Positions 7,774-16,712 are shown, numbered from the stretch's first letter. The stretch is 64,000 nt of DNA from JACKJP01 sp050249695 (GCA_050249695.1 JBFWQA010000003.1:310001-374000), one strand, 5' to 3'. Notes: generated from the letters alone by a model not told the origin. Program-made: numbers and translations.

Positions 7774-8685
7774 TCACCCGCGATTGCGGATGAAGCTGCC
7801 ATTGTTCAGTTCGTTCATCGCCTGGATCAGTTCGGCGCGCGTGTTCATCACGATCGGACCGTGCCACGCGACGGGCTCGCCGATCGGCTTGCCCGAGACC
7901 AACAGGAAGCGGATGCCGCGCTCGCCTGCCTGCACGGTGATCTCGTCTCCGGTTCCGAACAGCACCAGCGTCCTGTCGCCGCTATTGTCGCGCAGGACGA
8001 GTTCCTCGCCCGCAAACTCCTTCTCCGTCAGCACGCCGCGAGGGTCGGAGGCGTTGCTGAAACGGCCGTCGCCCTCGAAGATATAGGCGAATGCCTTGCG
8101 GTAGGTGTCGACCGGCAGCGTCTTCTTCACGCCGGCCGGCACGAAGATATCGAGATAGGAGGGGTCTGCGGCGATGCCGTCGACCGGACCTTTCTTGCCC
8201 CAGAACGAACCACAGATGACCTTCACCCGCGTCCCGTCATCGTCGATGATCTCCGGGATTTCGGCACCCTTGATGTCCTGATAGCGCGGGTCTGTCATCT
8301 TCAGTCCCGAAGGCAGGTTTGCCCAGAGCTGAAACCCGTGCATGCGACCGGCGGCGTCCCCCTTGGGCATCTCCTGATGAAGGATGCCGCTGCCGGCCGT
8401 CATCCACTGGATGTCGCCCGCGCCGAGATTGCCGCGATTGCCCAGGCTGTCGCCATGCTCCACCGTTCCGGCAAGAACATAGGTAATCGTCTCGATGCCG
8501 CGATGCGGATGCCAGGGAAAGCCCTTCAGATAGTCTTCCGGACGGTCGTTTCGGAAATCGTCGAACAGCAGAAAGGGGTCGCACATCGTGGGGTCGGTGA
8601 ACCCAAAGGCGCGATGCAGGTGGACGCCTGCCCCCTCCAGCGTCGGCTGGGCCTGGGAAATGCTCTTGACCGGTCGGATCGACAT
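7774..8685 (-). CDS. Pirin family protein
   Basis: A bicupin of the pirin family (303 residues, typical size about 290). The N-terminal cupin holds the metal-binding set within FPWHPHRGIETITYVLAGTVEHGDS and IQWMTAGSGILHQEM; the C-terminal cupin resembles other pirins. Some pirins have quercetin dioxygenase activity, others are regulatory, so no substrate can be assigned. The gene is convergent with flbD (17 bases apart) and interrupts the flagellar cluster without an obvious functional link. The start is ATG 8685, beginning MSIRPVKSISQAQP. Confidence 0.88.
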   Translation of the reverse strand: MSIRPVKSISQAQPTLEGAGVHLHRAFGFTDPTMCDPFLLFDDFRNDRPEDYLKGFPWHPHRGIETITYVLAGTVEHGDSLGNRGNLGAGDIQWMTAGSGILHQEMPKGDAAGRMHGFQLWANLPSGLKMTDPRYQDIKGAEIPEIIDDDGTRVKVICGSFWGKKGPVDGIAADPSYLDIFVPAGVKKTLPVDTYRKAFAYIFEGDGRFSNASDPRGVLTEKEFAGEELVLRDNSGDRTLVLFGTGDEITVQAGERGIRFLLVSGKPIGEPVAWHGPIVMNTRAELIQAMNELNNGSFIRNRG

Positions 8686-8809
8686 GACGGCGCTCCTTTG
8701 CGATTGGAAGTTGAGAGAATATAGGATGGCGCCTGCCTCCCGCCATGCGCCCGCGAAGCAACAGATTGTTCTGCTGATGAGCGCTTGGCCGACAGCTCGC
8801 CTGAATTCC

Positions 8810-8825
8810 TTAACCCGCTGTTAAC
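8810..8825 (+). promoter_or_regulatory. Perfect CtrA box of the flhA promoter
   Basis: TTAACCCGCTGTTAAC is an exact TTAA-N7-TTAAC match, 59 bases before the flhA start and 6 bases before the FlbD-like dyad. CtrA activates flhA in Caulobacter. The match is read directly from the sequence; binding is inferred. Confidence 0.85.
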
Positions 8826-8831
8826 CATGGA

Positions 8832-8850
8832 CCCGGCAATTATTGCCGGG
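8832..8850 (+). promoter_or_regulatory. Perfect 19-base dyad, FlbD/ftr-like operator of flhA
   Basis: CCCGGCAATTATTGCCGGG is a perfect inverted repeat about a central T. Caulobacter ftr elements bound by FlbD are CGGC/GCCG dyads of about this size. It follows the CtrA box directly, covering the expected -10 and start region, which suggests repression. Its right half recurs exactly in the fliF promoter. Confidence 0.68.
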
Positions 8851-8884
8851 TGAGAACGGCATCGTTAACGGGGAGAAAACGGTC

Positions 8885-10999
8885 TTGAGCGACGTCACCT
8901 TGACTTCCGGGGGTGCCGGCGGCGGGATCGGTTCATGGCTGCGCACGCTGACCTCGCGCGGAGATCTTGCCCTCGCCTCGGGCGTGATCGCGATCCTCGT
9001 CGTCCTGATCCTGCCGCTGCCGCCCTTCGCGCTCGACATGTTTCTCGCCATATCGATCGTCTTCTCCGTCCTTATCCTCATGACGGCGCTGTTCATCCAC
9101 ACGCCGCTTGAATTCTCCGCCTTCCCGACGGTCCTGCTGATCGCGACGATGCTGCGCCTCGCACTCAACCTGGCTTCAACGCGCCTGATCCTCGCCGAGG
9201 GTCATGAGGGCACGGCCGCCGCAGGTCACGTCATCGAGGCCTTCGGCAATTTCGTGATGGGCGGCAACTTCGTCATCGGCCTCATCGTTTTCGGCATCCT
9301 TGTCATCGTCAACTTCGTCGTCATCACCAAAGGTTCCGGCCGCATCGCCGAGGTCGCCGCGCGCTTCACGCTGGATGCCATGCCCGGCAAGCAGATGGCG
9401 ATCGACGCCGACCTTTCGGCCGGCCTGATCGACGAAGACACGGCGCGCAAACGCCGCAAGGACCTGGAGGACGAATCGTCATTCTTCGGCGCCATGGACG
9501 GCGCCTCGAAATTCGTGCGCGGCGATGCGATCGCCGGCCTGCTGATCACCTTCATCAACGTCATCGGCGGCATTATCGTCGGCGTCGCCCAGATGGGACT
9601 GACCTTCGGCGAGGCGGCGCAGACCTATACGCTGCTCACCGTCGGCGACGGACTCGTCTCGCAGGTGCCGGCCCTCATCGTATCGACCGCAGCAGGCCTG
9701 CTCGTCTCCAAGGCGGGCGTGAGCGGCGCCGCCGACAGGGCGCTTGTCGACCAGCTTTCCGGTTATCCCAAGGCGCTCGGCATGTCGGCCGCCGTCATGG
9801 GCATCATGGCGCTGCTGCCAGGGATTCCGATGATCCCCTTCCTCAGCCTTGCCGCCGGCGCGGGTGTGCTGGCCTGGCGCGGCGACAAGACGCGCAAGGA
9901 CGCCAAGGCCAGCCAGGAACGCAAAGTCGTTGAGGAAGAGAAGGCGGCCGCCGCCGCGGTCGAGGAGCCGATCACCTCGGCACTGCATATCGACGAACTC
10001 AAAATCGAGATCGGCTACGCATTGCTGCCGCTGATCAACGGCGACTATGGCGAGGACCGGTTGACCAGCCAGATCAAGGCGCTGCGCCGGCAACTCGCCG
10101 TCGACATGGGTTTCGTCATGCCTTCCGTCCGCCTGCTGGACAATGTTCAGCTCGATGCAAATGCCTACGCCGTCAAGGTCAAGGAAGTGGAGGCCGGCAC
10201 CGGCCGCGTCTACCCCGGACAGCTCATGGTCATGGATCCGTCCGGAACCGAAATCGCACTGCCCGGCATCCAGACCACGGAGCCGACCTTCGGCCTGCCC
10301 GCCACCTGGATCGAGCCCGGACTGCGCGAGGACGCGGAGATGCGCGGCTACACCGTCGTCGATCCGGCGACCGTCGTCTCCACTCATCTGACGGAGATCC
10401 TCAAGGCCAACATGGCCGAGCTTCTGACCTATGCCGAAGTCGCCAAGCTAGTGAAGGAACTGCCGGCCGAGACGCAGAAGCTGGTCGACGACATCGTCCC
10501 CGGGCAGATTTCGATGAGCGGCATCCAGCGCGTTCTCCAGACCTTGCTCGACGAACGCATTTCGATCCGCGATCTGGCGACGATACTGGAAGGCATCGCC
10601 GAGGCGACGGGTTTCACGCGGTCGGCGCGCTGGATCACCGAACATGTCCGCGCCCGGCTCGCGCGCCAGATCTGCGCCCAGCATTCCGCGCCCGGCGGCT
10701 ATCTGCCGATCATCACCCTGTCGCCCGAATGGGAGCACGCCTTCGCCGAGTCGTTGCTCGGCGAGGGCGAGGAAAAGCAGCTCGCCATGGCGCCGTCGAA
10801 ACTTCAGGAATTCGTCCTTGCCGTACGCGACCGCTTCGAGGGCGCGGCACAGCAGGGCGAAATCCCGGTTCTGATGACGAGCGCGGCGGTTCGGCCCTAC
10901 GTCCGTTCCATTGTGGAACGGTTCCGGGCTCAGACGACCGTCATGGGCCAGAACGAGGTGCACGCACGCGTCCGGCTCAAGACCGTCGGCAGCGTCTGA
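8885..10999 (+). CDS. flhA: Flagellar export gate protein FlhA
   Basis: FlhA is the large nonameric subunit of the flagellar type III export gate. I chose TTG 8885 (704 residues) because GGGGAG lies 9 bases upstream; the frame stays open to TTG 8843, but that lies inside the FlbD-like dyad. About eight TM helices fill the first 350 residues, with the FHIPEP-type block TRLILAEGHEGTAAAGHVIEAFG and the cytoplasmic FHIPEP loop (FTLDAMPGKQMAIDADLSAG). The C-terminal cytoplasmic domain follows a charged linker (VVEEEKAAAAAVEEP). It is transcribed alone, from a CtrA/FlbD-type promoter. Confidence 0.95.
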   Translation: MSDVTLTSGGAGGGIGSWLRTLTSRGDLALASGVIAILVVLILPLPPFALDMFLAISIVFSVLILMTALFIHTPLEFSAFPTVLLIATMLRLALNLASTRLILAEGHEGTAAAGHVIEAFGNFVMGGNFVIGLIVFGILVIVNFVVITKGSGRIAEVAARFTLDAMPGKQMAIDADLSAGLIDEDTARKRRKDLEDESSFFGAMDGASKFVRGDAIAGLLITFINVIGGIIVGVAQMGLTFGEAAQTYTLLTVGDGLVSQVPALIVSTAAGLLVSKAGVSGAADRALVDQLSGYPKALGMSAAVMGIMALLPGIPMIPFLSLAAGAGVLAWRGDKTRKDAKASQERKVVEEEKAAAAAVEEPITSALHIDELKIEIGYALLPLINGDYGEDRLTSQIKALRRQLAVDMGFVMPSVRLLDNVQLDANAYAVKVKEVEAGTGRVYPGQLMVMDPSGTEIALPGIQTTEPTFGLPATWIEPGLREDAEMRGYTVVDPATVVSTHLTEILKANMAELLTYAEVAKLVKELPAETQKLVDDIVPGQISMSGIQRVLQTLLDERISIRDLATILEGIAEATGFTRSARWITEHVRARLARQICAQHSAPGGYLPIITLSPEWEHAFAESLLGEGEEKQLAMAPSKLQEFVLAVRDRFEGAAQQGEIPVLMTSAAVRPYVRSIVERFRAQTTVMGQNEVHARVRLKTVGSV

Positions 11000-11061
11000 A
11001 CTCGCACTTCGGCCGCGTGCCGGCAATATAGCTTACCAACCTCAATGATCGGGAGAGCCCC

Positions 11062-11676
11062 GTGGTATCCTTGGCGCACGGATTTCACGATATCGACGAC
11101 GGCGACGTCGCGCTGGTCGTCACCTATCTGGATATGACCACGCCGCCCGCGCGCGTCTCCCCTCGATCCCCCGAGGGTCTGGTTCTTGACCGCGTCCTGC
11201 AACCGGACATCGCGGCCAACCGGGCACTCTACCGCCGGATAGGCGAGGAGTGGCTGTGGTTCTCAAGGCTGCGCCAGAAGGACGCGGCGCTTGCAGCCCT
11301 GCTTCATGATCCTGCCTATGAAACCTATGAGTTGAGGCGGGATGGCGAGGCGCTGGGCCTGCTGGAGCTCGATCTGCGGGAGGGGAGCCAGGTGGAAATC
11401 TCATTCTTCGGGGTGGCTGCCGGCCTTATCGGCCGCGGCGCCGGCGCTTTCATGATGGGCCGGGCGCTGCACCTTGCATGGCGCTCCGGAACGGACCGCG
11501 TATGGCTGCATACCTGCACCGCCGATCATCCGCGCGCGGTCGAGTTCTACATGTCCTGGGGGTTCAGACCCTACCGGCGGCAGGTCGAAGTCACGCGGGA
11601 TCCGCGACTAGACGGCACGCTCGGATCGCACGCGGCAAGCCGCGTTCCATCCGTCGCCGACGCTGGTCAGCTGTGA
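11062..11676 (+). CDS. GNAT family N-acetyltransferase
   Basis: Probable small-molecule or protein acetyltransferase of unknown substrate (204 residues). The GNAT core is at about residues 75-170, with FFGVAAGLIGRGAGAFMMGRAL resembling the acetyl-CoA loop (R/Q-x-x-G-x-G/A) and the late strand/helix DHPRAVEFYMSWGFRPYRR. The start is GTG 11062 with GGGAGAG upstream. The gene is convergent with fliJ and the two coding ends overlap by 10 bases. Confidence 0.82.
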   Translation: MVSLAHGFHDIDDGDVALVVTYLDMTTPPARVSPRSPEGLVLDRVLQPDIAANRALYRRIGEEWLWFSRLRQKDAALAALLHDPAYETYELRRDGEALGLLELDLREGSQVEISFFGVAAGLIGRGAGAFMMGRALHLAWRSGTDRVWLHTCTADHPRAVEFYMSWGFRPYRRQVEVTRDPRLDGTLGSHAASRVPSVADAGQL

Positions 11677-12077
11677 TAGGCGAGCCTGCCGCCGATCTCG
11701 TCCATGTTGACCTGCTCGCGCCGGTCTGATTCCAGGCGGTCGCGCTCCTGCGTCTTCTCTTCGAGCAGTTCCACCTTCTTCAACTCCTCGAAGGCTTCCG
11801 CCAGGCGCAGCTGGGCGTCGTCGAGCTGTCCCTGAAGGTTGGCGGCGGACTGGAGCAGGTTGTCGCGCCGCTGCATCGCCGCCTTGGCGAAGGTCGGGTA
11901 GGCGAAATGACTGACATCGTGGATGCCCGCCCGATCCTGCTCCTCCATGATCTGCTTGTCGAGGTCGGCGGCCATGCGCGCGAACTCGGCGATCATCGCC
12001 TCGATCTGCGCGACCTGCCGGCGCTTCTCATCAACCTGGAACCTGCGAAACTTGATCAGGCTTTCACGCGATTTCAT
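11667..12077 (-). CDS. fliJ: Flagellar export chaperone FliJ
   Basis: FliJ is the coiled-coil central stalk of the FliHI export ATPase. The 136-residue product is almost wholly helical and heptad-like, starting MKSRESLIKFRRFQVDEKRR and rich in Gln, Glu and Arg; the family shows little sequence conservation. It lies 28 bases after fliI on the same strand, the usual partner, which settles the call. The C-terminal end overlaps the convergent GNAT gene. Confidence 0.87.
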   Translation of the reverse strand: MKSRESLIKFRRFQVDEKRRQVAQIEAMIAEFARMAADLDKQIMEEQDRAGIHDVSHFAYPTFAKAAMQRRDNLLQSAANLQGQLDDAQLRLAEAFEELKKVELLEEKTQERDRLESDRREQVNMDEIGGRLAYHS

Positions 12078-12105
12078 CGTTGCGGTACCCCCATTCTAGC
12101 AAACC

Positions 12106-13470
12106 TCATTGCTGCCCCCGCTGGCCGTCCAGAATGGCGCGCAGCTGTTTGTATCCCTCAGCGATTGACACTGCGTTACCTTTTTCCTGGGCAAGGAACG
12201 CTTCCAGCGGCGCGTTCATGGCGATAGCCTCGTCGACCAGCCGGTCGCTGCCCTTGCGATAGGCGCCCAGCCGTATGAGTTCCTCCATGTCGGCATAGGT
12301 CGACATCAGCGCCCTCGCCCGCTGTATGTCGGGCATGTATTCCGGATCGGCCGAGGCCGGCATCGTCCGCGAGACCGACCTCAGGACGTTGATCGCCGGA
12401 TAGCGCCCGCGTTCGGCGATCTGCCGCTCCATGACGATGTGGCCGTCGACGATGGATCGCACCGTGTCCGAAATCGGCTCGTTGTGATCGTCGCCCTCCA
12501 CCAGCACCGTGAAGAGCCCCGTGATCGACCCCTTGCCGACGCCGGGACCGGCCCTTTCCAGGAGCCGCGGCAGCTCCGAGAAGACCGTCGGCGTGTAGCC
12601 GCGTGTTGTCGGCGGCTCGCCCCCGGCAAGGCCGATTTCACGCTGGGCCATCGCGAAGCGGGTGATCGAATCCATCAGCAGCAGAACGCTGTCGCCGCGA
12701 TCGCGAAAGAATTCGGAGACGCACATCGCCGTATAGGCCGCCTGACGCCTGAGCAGCGCCGGCTCGTCCGATGTTGCGACCACCACGATGGAGCGAGCCA
12801 GACCCTCCGGTCCCAGGTCGTCCTCCAGGAACTCCTGCACCTCTCGGCCACGCTCGCCGATCAGGGCGATGACGGCCACATCGGAGCGCGTGTTGCGCGC
12901 CAGCATCGAGAACAGGACCGACTTTCCCACGCCCGATCCGGCGAATATCCCGAGCCGCTGGCCGCGGCAGCATGTTGCGAATGTGTTGAGCGCCTTGACG
13001 CCCAGATCGATCGGCTCACCGACCCGCGAGCGCCGGTGCGCGGGCGGGGGCTGGTTGCGCAGCGGATAGAGCGCCGGCCCGGCGGGCAGCGTGCCCTTGC
13101 CGTCGATCGGCTCGCCATGGGCGTTGATCACCCGGCCGAGCCAGGAAGGACCCGGGCGCAGCGAAGCTTCCGAAGCGCTGATTTCCGCCTGGCATCCCAT
13201 GCGGACGCCCTCGAGCGAACCGAGCGGCAGTGCAATGGCGCGGTCGTCGCGAAAGCCGACGACCTCGCATGCGACGGGTGTACGCACGCCGTCGCGGATC
13301 ATGACACGCGTGCCGATATGCATCCTTCGCAGGGGACCGGTGATCTCGATCAGCAAACCGCGCACGCCGGCGACGCGGCCATAGGCCAGCGTGTCGGGGG
13401 TCAGTTCGATATCCTGCGCCAGGGCGTGCATGTCGCCGGGGCCTTCTCCCGTGGGGTCCGTCGTAACCAT
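12106..13470 (-). CDS. fliI: Flagellum-specific ATPase FliI
   Basis: FliI is the F1-beta-like hexameric ATPase that drives early steps of flagellar protein export. The 454-residue product has Walker A GIFAGSGVGKS, GERGREVQEF, Walker B VLLLMDSITRFAMAQRE and the GEPPTTRGYTPTVF block specific to the FliI/SctN group. I kept ATG 13470; an in-frame ATG at 13431 is possible. It precedes fliJ and is divergent from ctrA across a 351-base intergenic region rich in regulatory motifs. Confidence 0.95.
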   Translation of the reverse strand: MVTTDPTGEGPGDMHALAQDIELTPDTLAYGRVAGVRGLLIEITGPLRRMHIGTRVMIRDGVRTPVACEVVGFRDDRAIALPLGSLEGVRMGCQAEISASEASLRPGPSWLGRVINAHGEPIDGKGTLPAGPALYPLRNQPPPAHRRSRVGEPIDLGVKALNTFATCCRGQRLGIFAGSGVGKSVLFSMLARNTRSDVAVIALIGERGREVQEFLEDDLGPEGLARSIVVVATSDEPALLRRQAAYTAMCVSEFFRDRGDSVLLLMDSITRFAMAQREIGLAGGEPPTTRGYTPTVFSELPRLLERAGPGVGKGSITGLFTVLVEGDDHNEPISDTVRSIVDGHIVMERQIAERGRYPAINVLRSVSRTMPASADPEYMPDIQRARALMSTYADMEELIRLGAYRKGSDRLVDEAIAMNAPLEAFLAQEKGNAVSIAEGYKQLRAILDGQRGQQ

Positions 13471-13508
13471 TCGTTTACGAGCCTTCCTGAATACTGCCCG
13501 ATAAGGCC

Positions 13509-13524
13509 TTAAGGGGTGGTAAAC
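13509..13524. promoter_or_regulatory. CtrA-box candidate in the fliI-ctrA intergenic region
   Basis: TTAA-GGGGTGG-TAAAC matches the CtrA consensus with one mismatch and lies 39 bases upstream of the fliI start and about 300 bases upstream of ctrA. A further TTAAC sits at 13526-13530. It could serve fliI, ctrA autoregulation, or both. Confidence 0.45.
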
Positions 13525-13566
13525 CTTAACGCTGGCATCCGTCCTGTCGAATTTGCACCACTATCC

Positions 13567-13736
13567 GAGTCGAAAGAGTCGCTTATAATTTTTTCTTAAA
13601 GTTGTTTATTAAGGATCGAACTGCCGGTTTCTACCTTAATTTCAATGAATTGAGCCGATTCGTGAATGCGCAAAGTGTGAAAATCGGTTGACGTGAATCA
13701 GGATTTGTTAACCAATGGCCGTTAGCGTATCGAATC
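13567..13736. promoter_or_regulatory. ctrA upstream region with five GANTC (CcrM) sites
   Basis: GAGTC at 13567 and 13576, GATTC at 13657, GAATC at 13695 and 13732 fall within 170 bases; about 0.7 would be expected by chance for a 4-base-defined motif. In Caulobacter hemimethylation of a GANTC site controls ctrA P1. The stretch is also AT-rich with TTAA-containing patches (13596-13612, 13635, 13709), consistent with a complex promoter. The whole gap 13471-13821 holds no gene. Confidence 0.6.
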
Positions 13737-13821
13737 ACAAAGGACCAGTAGGTTTTACCGGATTGCGCCGGCAGCGCATGTGGCGCGATCCGTGCCTAGA
13801 AGGGCAAAAAAGGGGATTGGT

Positions 13822-14511
13822 ATGCGGGTATTGCTGATTGAGGACGACAGCGCCACCGCGCAGAGCATCGAACTGATGCTCAAGTCGGAGAACTTCAATA
13901 TCTATACGACGGATATGGGCGAAGAGGGCATCGACCTCGGCAAGATCTACGACTACGACATCATTCTGCTCGATCTGAATCTGCCGGACATGAGCGGATA
14001 CGAAGTCCTCAAGACGCTGCGCGTCTCGAAGGTCAAGACGCCGATCCTGATCCTGTCGGGCAATTCGGGGATTGACGACAAGGTTCGCGGGCTGGGCGTC
14101 GGCGCGGACGACTACATGACCAAGCCGTTCCACAAAGACGAGCTTGTCGCCCGCATCCACGCGATCGTGCGCCGCTCGAAGGGTCACGCGCAGTCGGTCA
14201 TCACGACGGGCGACCTCAAGGTGAACCTCGACACCAAGACTGTCGAGGTTGAGGGAAACCGCGTCCATCTGACCGGCAAGGAATACCAGATGCTGGAGCT
14301 GCTCTCGCTACGCAAGGGCACGACGCTGACCAAGGAAATGTTCCTCAATCACCTGTATGGCGGCATCGACGAGCCGGAACTGAAGATCATCGACGTCTTC
14401 ATCTGCAAGTTGCGCAAGAAGCTCGCGGCAGCGACCGGTGGCAAGAATTACATCGAAACCGTCTGGGGCCGCGGCTATGTCCTGCGCGACCCTGAAGAGG
14501 AAGCGGCCTGA
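13822..14511 (+). CDS. ctrA: Cell-cycle response regulator CtrA
   Basis: CtrA is the essential OmpR-type master regulator that controls flagella, division, envelope and replication genes and is phosphorylated by the CckA-ChpT relay. I chose ATG 13822 (229 residues, begins MRVLLIEDDSATAQSIEL), which matches the family; the open frame upstream to 13780 is not needed. The receiver has acidic DD, phosphoacceptor D51 in IILLDLNLPDMSGYEV and K in MTKPFHKDEL. The C-terminal winged helix contains LTGKEYQMLELLSLRKG and YIETVWGRGYVLRDP. It ends in two Ala, the ClpXP-recognised tail known in Caulobacter. A strong terminator follows. Confidence 0.98.
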   Translation: MRVLLIEDDSATAQSIELMLKSENFNIYTTDMGEEGIDLGKIYDYDIILLDLNLPDMSGYEVLKTLRVSKVKTPILILSGNSGIDDKVRGLGVGADDYMTKPFHKDELVARIHAIVRRSKGHAQSVITTGDLKVNLDTKTVEVEGNRVHLTGKEYQMLELLSLRKGTTLTKEMFLNHLYGGIDEPELKIIDVFICKLRKKLAAATGGKNYIETVWGRGYVLRDPEEEAA

Positions 14512-14539
14512 CGGCCCTCACCGATACCGGGTAGACAAG

Positions 14540-14569
14540 CCCGCCGGTGCGATGCGCCGGCGGGTTTTT
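14540..14569 (+). terminator. Rho-independent terminator of ctrA
   Basis: CCCGCCGG (14540-14547) pairs with CCGGCGGG (14557-14564) across a 9-base loop, followed by TTTTT. It also separates ctrA from the convergent cheR. Confidence 0.9.
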
Positions 14570-14596
14570 CATGTCCGCCTGCCTGAGACGGAGACT

Positions 14597-15526
14597 CTAG
14601 CGCCCGGACAGTGAGGGAACGGAAACGAGCCGGTCGTTCGCCGCGCGCAAGTCGCCGAGCGTGCCCTGGGCTCGCAGCGGCGCGAACGGCCGCACGACAT
14701 CGTTGCCGTCCGCCGCGCCGCGGAGCCTGTAGAGGCCGCGCTTTTCCGGAACGATCTCAAAGGCGTCGCAGATGCCCACTACCGTCTCGGCGGCCCCGAG
14801 GACGAGATATCCGTCCGGCGCCAGCGTATCTGCGATACGCTCGAGAATTCTTTTCTTCGTCGGCTGATCGAAATAGATAAGGACGTTGCGGCAGAACACG
14901 ACGTCGAACTTGCCGAGCGCGGCGTAGTCGTCGAGCAGATTGAAGACGCGGTACTGTACCATCGCGCGGATTTCCGGGAGGATTTGCCAGACATCCCCCT
15001 TCTGCTCGAAATATTTGAGCATCAGTTGCACCGGAAGCCCGCGCTGGACTTCGAACTGGGAATAGATTCCGGATTTTGCCTTTTCGATCACCCCGCCGCT
15101 CATATCCGTGCCGAGAATGTCGAACCGCCAGCCGGCGAGCCGCGCCATCATCTCCCGGAGGATGATCGACAGCGAGTAGGGCTCCTGGCCGGTCGAGGCG
15201 GCCGCGCACCATATTCTTATCTGCTTCCTGCTGCTGCGGGCCTCCAGCATCTTCGGCAGCATCACGTCCTTGAAGAGCTCGAAGGGGATCTTGTCACGGA
15301 AGAAGAACGTTTCGTTGGTGGCCATCGCTTCCGTAACGGCCGTTGCCAGCATCGGATCGCGACCGCTGCGCAGGATCGCGGTGATCTCGTCAATGCCCTT
15401 CAACTGAAACTTCCGCGCGACGGGGTGCAGCCGGCTCTCCAGCAGATATAGCTTGTCGGCCGTCACGATCAGACCCGACCGCTCCTTCAGGAACGTCGCG
15501 AGAAACTGGAAATCCGTCGGGTTCAT
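14597..15526 (-). CDS. cheR: Chemotaxis methyltransferase CheR
   Basis: CheR methylates glutamates of chemoreceptors using S-adenosylmethionine. I chose ATG 15526 (MNPTDFQFLATFLKERSGL, 309 residues); the longer frame runs back through cheB. The N-terminal helical CheR domain is followed by the methyltransferase domain with RIWCAAASTGQEPYSLSI (SAM site), FDILGTDMSGGVIEKAKSG and FDVVFCRNVLIYFDQPTK. The start overlaps the cheB stop as ATGA. It is the last gene of the chpT-che run. Confidence 0.94.
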   Translation of the reverse strand: MNPTDFQFLATFLKERSGLIVTADKLYLLESRLHPVARKFQLKGIDEITAILRSGRDPMLATAVTEAMATNETFFFRDKIPFELFKDVMLPKMLEARSSRKQIRIWCAAASTGQEPYSLSIILREMMARLAGWRFDILGTDMSGGVIEKAKSGIYSQFEVQRGLPVQLMLKYFEQKGDVWQILPEIRAMVQYRVFNLLDDYAALGKFDVVFCRNVLIYFDQPTKKRILERIADTLAPDGYLVLGAAETVVGICDAFEIVPEKRGLYRLRGAADGNDVVRPFAPLRAQGTLGDLRAANDRLVSVPSLSGR

Positions 15527-16653
15527 GTCGTTCTCCCCGCCAACAGGGCGCGCACTTGCGGTGCGATTTCGTTGAGCGGCAGTACCGCGGCCGCCGCGCC
15601 GGCCTGCACCGTCGCGCCGGGCATGCCCCACACGACGCTTGTCGCCTCGTCCTGAGCGATCACGCTGCCGCCGGCTTCGGCGATTCGCACGCTGCCTGCC
15701 GCCCCGTCCGCCCCCATGCCCGTGAAGACCGCCGCCAGCGCCGAGTTGCCGTAGAGATCGGCAACCGAGCTGAACAGCGGATCGACCGCGGGCCGGCAAT
15801 AATGCACCGGCGCGTCATCGTTGAGTTCGATCACCGGCGCCGAACGCGGCCCGGCAAGTATCATGTGGCGGCCGCCCGGCGCGACGTAGATTCGCCCCGG
15901 CACAAGAACCTCGCCCTGGACGCCTTCGGCCGCCGGCACGCCCGCCGCCTTTGCCAGATGCTGTGCGAAGATCGGCGTGAACGTCGCGGGCATGTGCTGC
16001 ACGACCACCACGGGCACGCGCTGCGCGGCGGGACCAAGATCGGAGAAGAACTTCACCAGCGCCGTCGGACCGCCGGTCGAGGACCCGATCGCAAGAATCT
16101 GCGGCATGATCCGCGAAAGCGTCCTGAGCCGTATCGCCGGCCCCTCCCCCGGCCGCGCCCTGACGCCTGCGGCGGGGCCGCGTGGAGAAGGTCTGACGGG
16201 TTTGCGACGTCTGTCCAGTTCCGCGATCTTGTCGATCAGCGCCCTGCGGAACTCGGCCGAAGTCCATATGGCGGCCGTGAGTTCCGGCTTCGGGACATAG
16301 TCCTTGGCGCCCATCGTCAGCGCCTTCATACCGATCTCGGCATCTTGCCGGGTCTGGGCGGACGTCACGATGACGACCAGCTGGGGATTGATGCCCAGCA
16401 TTTCCGGGAGGGCGGTCAGCCCGTCCATCGAGGGCATCCCGACATCGAGAACAACGACATCGGGATTGACTTCACCCACCAGCTCGACGGCCTCGCGGCC
16501 GTTGCGGGCGACACCGGCGACGACCATGCCTTCGGCTTCGCCGATCCACCGGACCAGAGCGCTGCGCACGACGACGGAGTCGTCCGCGACGAGCACGCGG
16601 ATACGGTCTTGCGTTGACGCCGCGCGGTCGACTGTCTGGGCAGGAAAATTCAT
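15523..16653 (-). CDS. cheB: Chemotaxis methylesterase/deamidase CheB
   Basis: CheB demethylates and deamidates receptors and is activated by phosphorylation from CheA. The 376-residue product has a receiver domain (about 17-135; D in VVVLDVGMPSMDGLTALPEML, K in DYVPKPE) and a C-terminal esterase domain. The catalytic triad blocks are visible: AIGSSTGGPTAL (Ser), VVVQHMPATFTPIFAQ (His) and FTGMGADGAAG (Asp). The linker is Arg/Pro-rich. It overlaps cheR at its 3' end. Confidence 0.95.
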   Translation of the reverse strand: MNFPAQTVDRAASTQDRIRVLVADDSVVVRSALVRWIGEAEGMVVAGVARNGREAVELVGEVNPDVVVLDVGMPSMDGLTALPEMLGINPQLVVIVTSAQTRQDAEIGMKALTMGAKDYVPKPELTAAIWTSAEFRRALIDKIAELDRRRKPVRPSPRGPAAGVRARPGEGPAIRLRTLSRIMPQILAIGSSTGGPTALVKFFSDLGPAAQRVPVVVVQHMPATFTPIFAQHLAKAAGVPAAEGVQGEVLVPGRIYVAPGGRHMILAGPRSAPVIELNDDAPVHYCRPAVDPLFSSVADLYGNSALAAVFTGMGADGAAGSVRIAEAGGSVIAQDEATSVVWGMPGATVQAGAAAAVLPLNEIAPQVRALLAGRTT

Positions 16654-16712
16654 GGCCTGTCACACAACGCAATACTAAACGCTAGACGCAACTGAAACGG
16701 CCGGCGGGCCCG

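Noticed and set aside
8832..8850. Sigma-54 -24/-12 promoter reading of the flhA dyad (GGC ... TTGC)
   Set aside because: The GG and GC are 8 bases apart instead of 10, and the perfect symmetry plus the CtrA box explain the site better.
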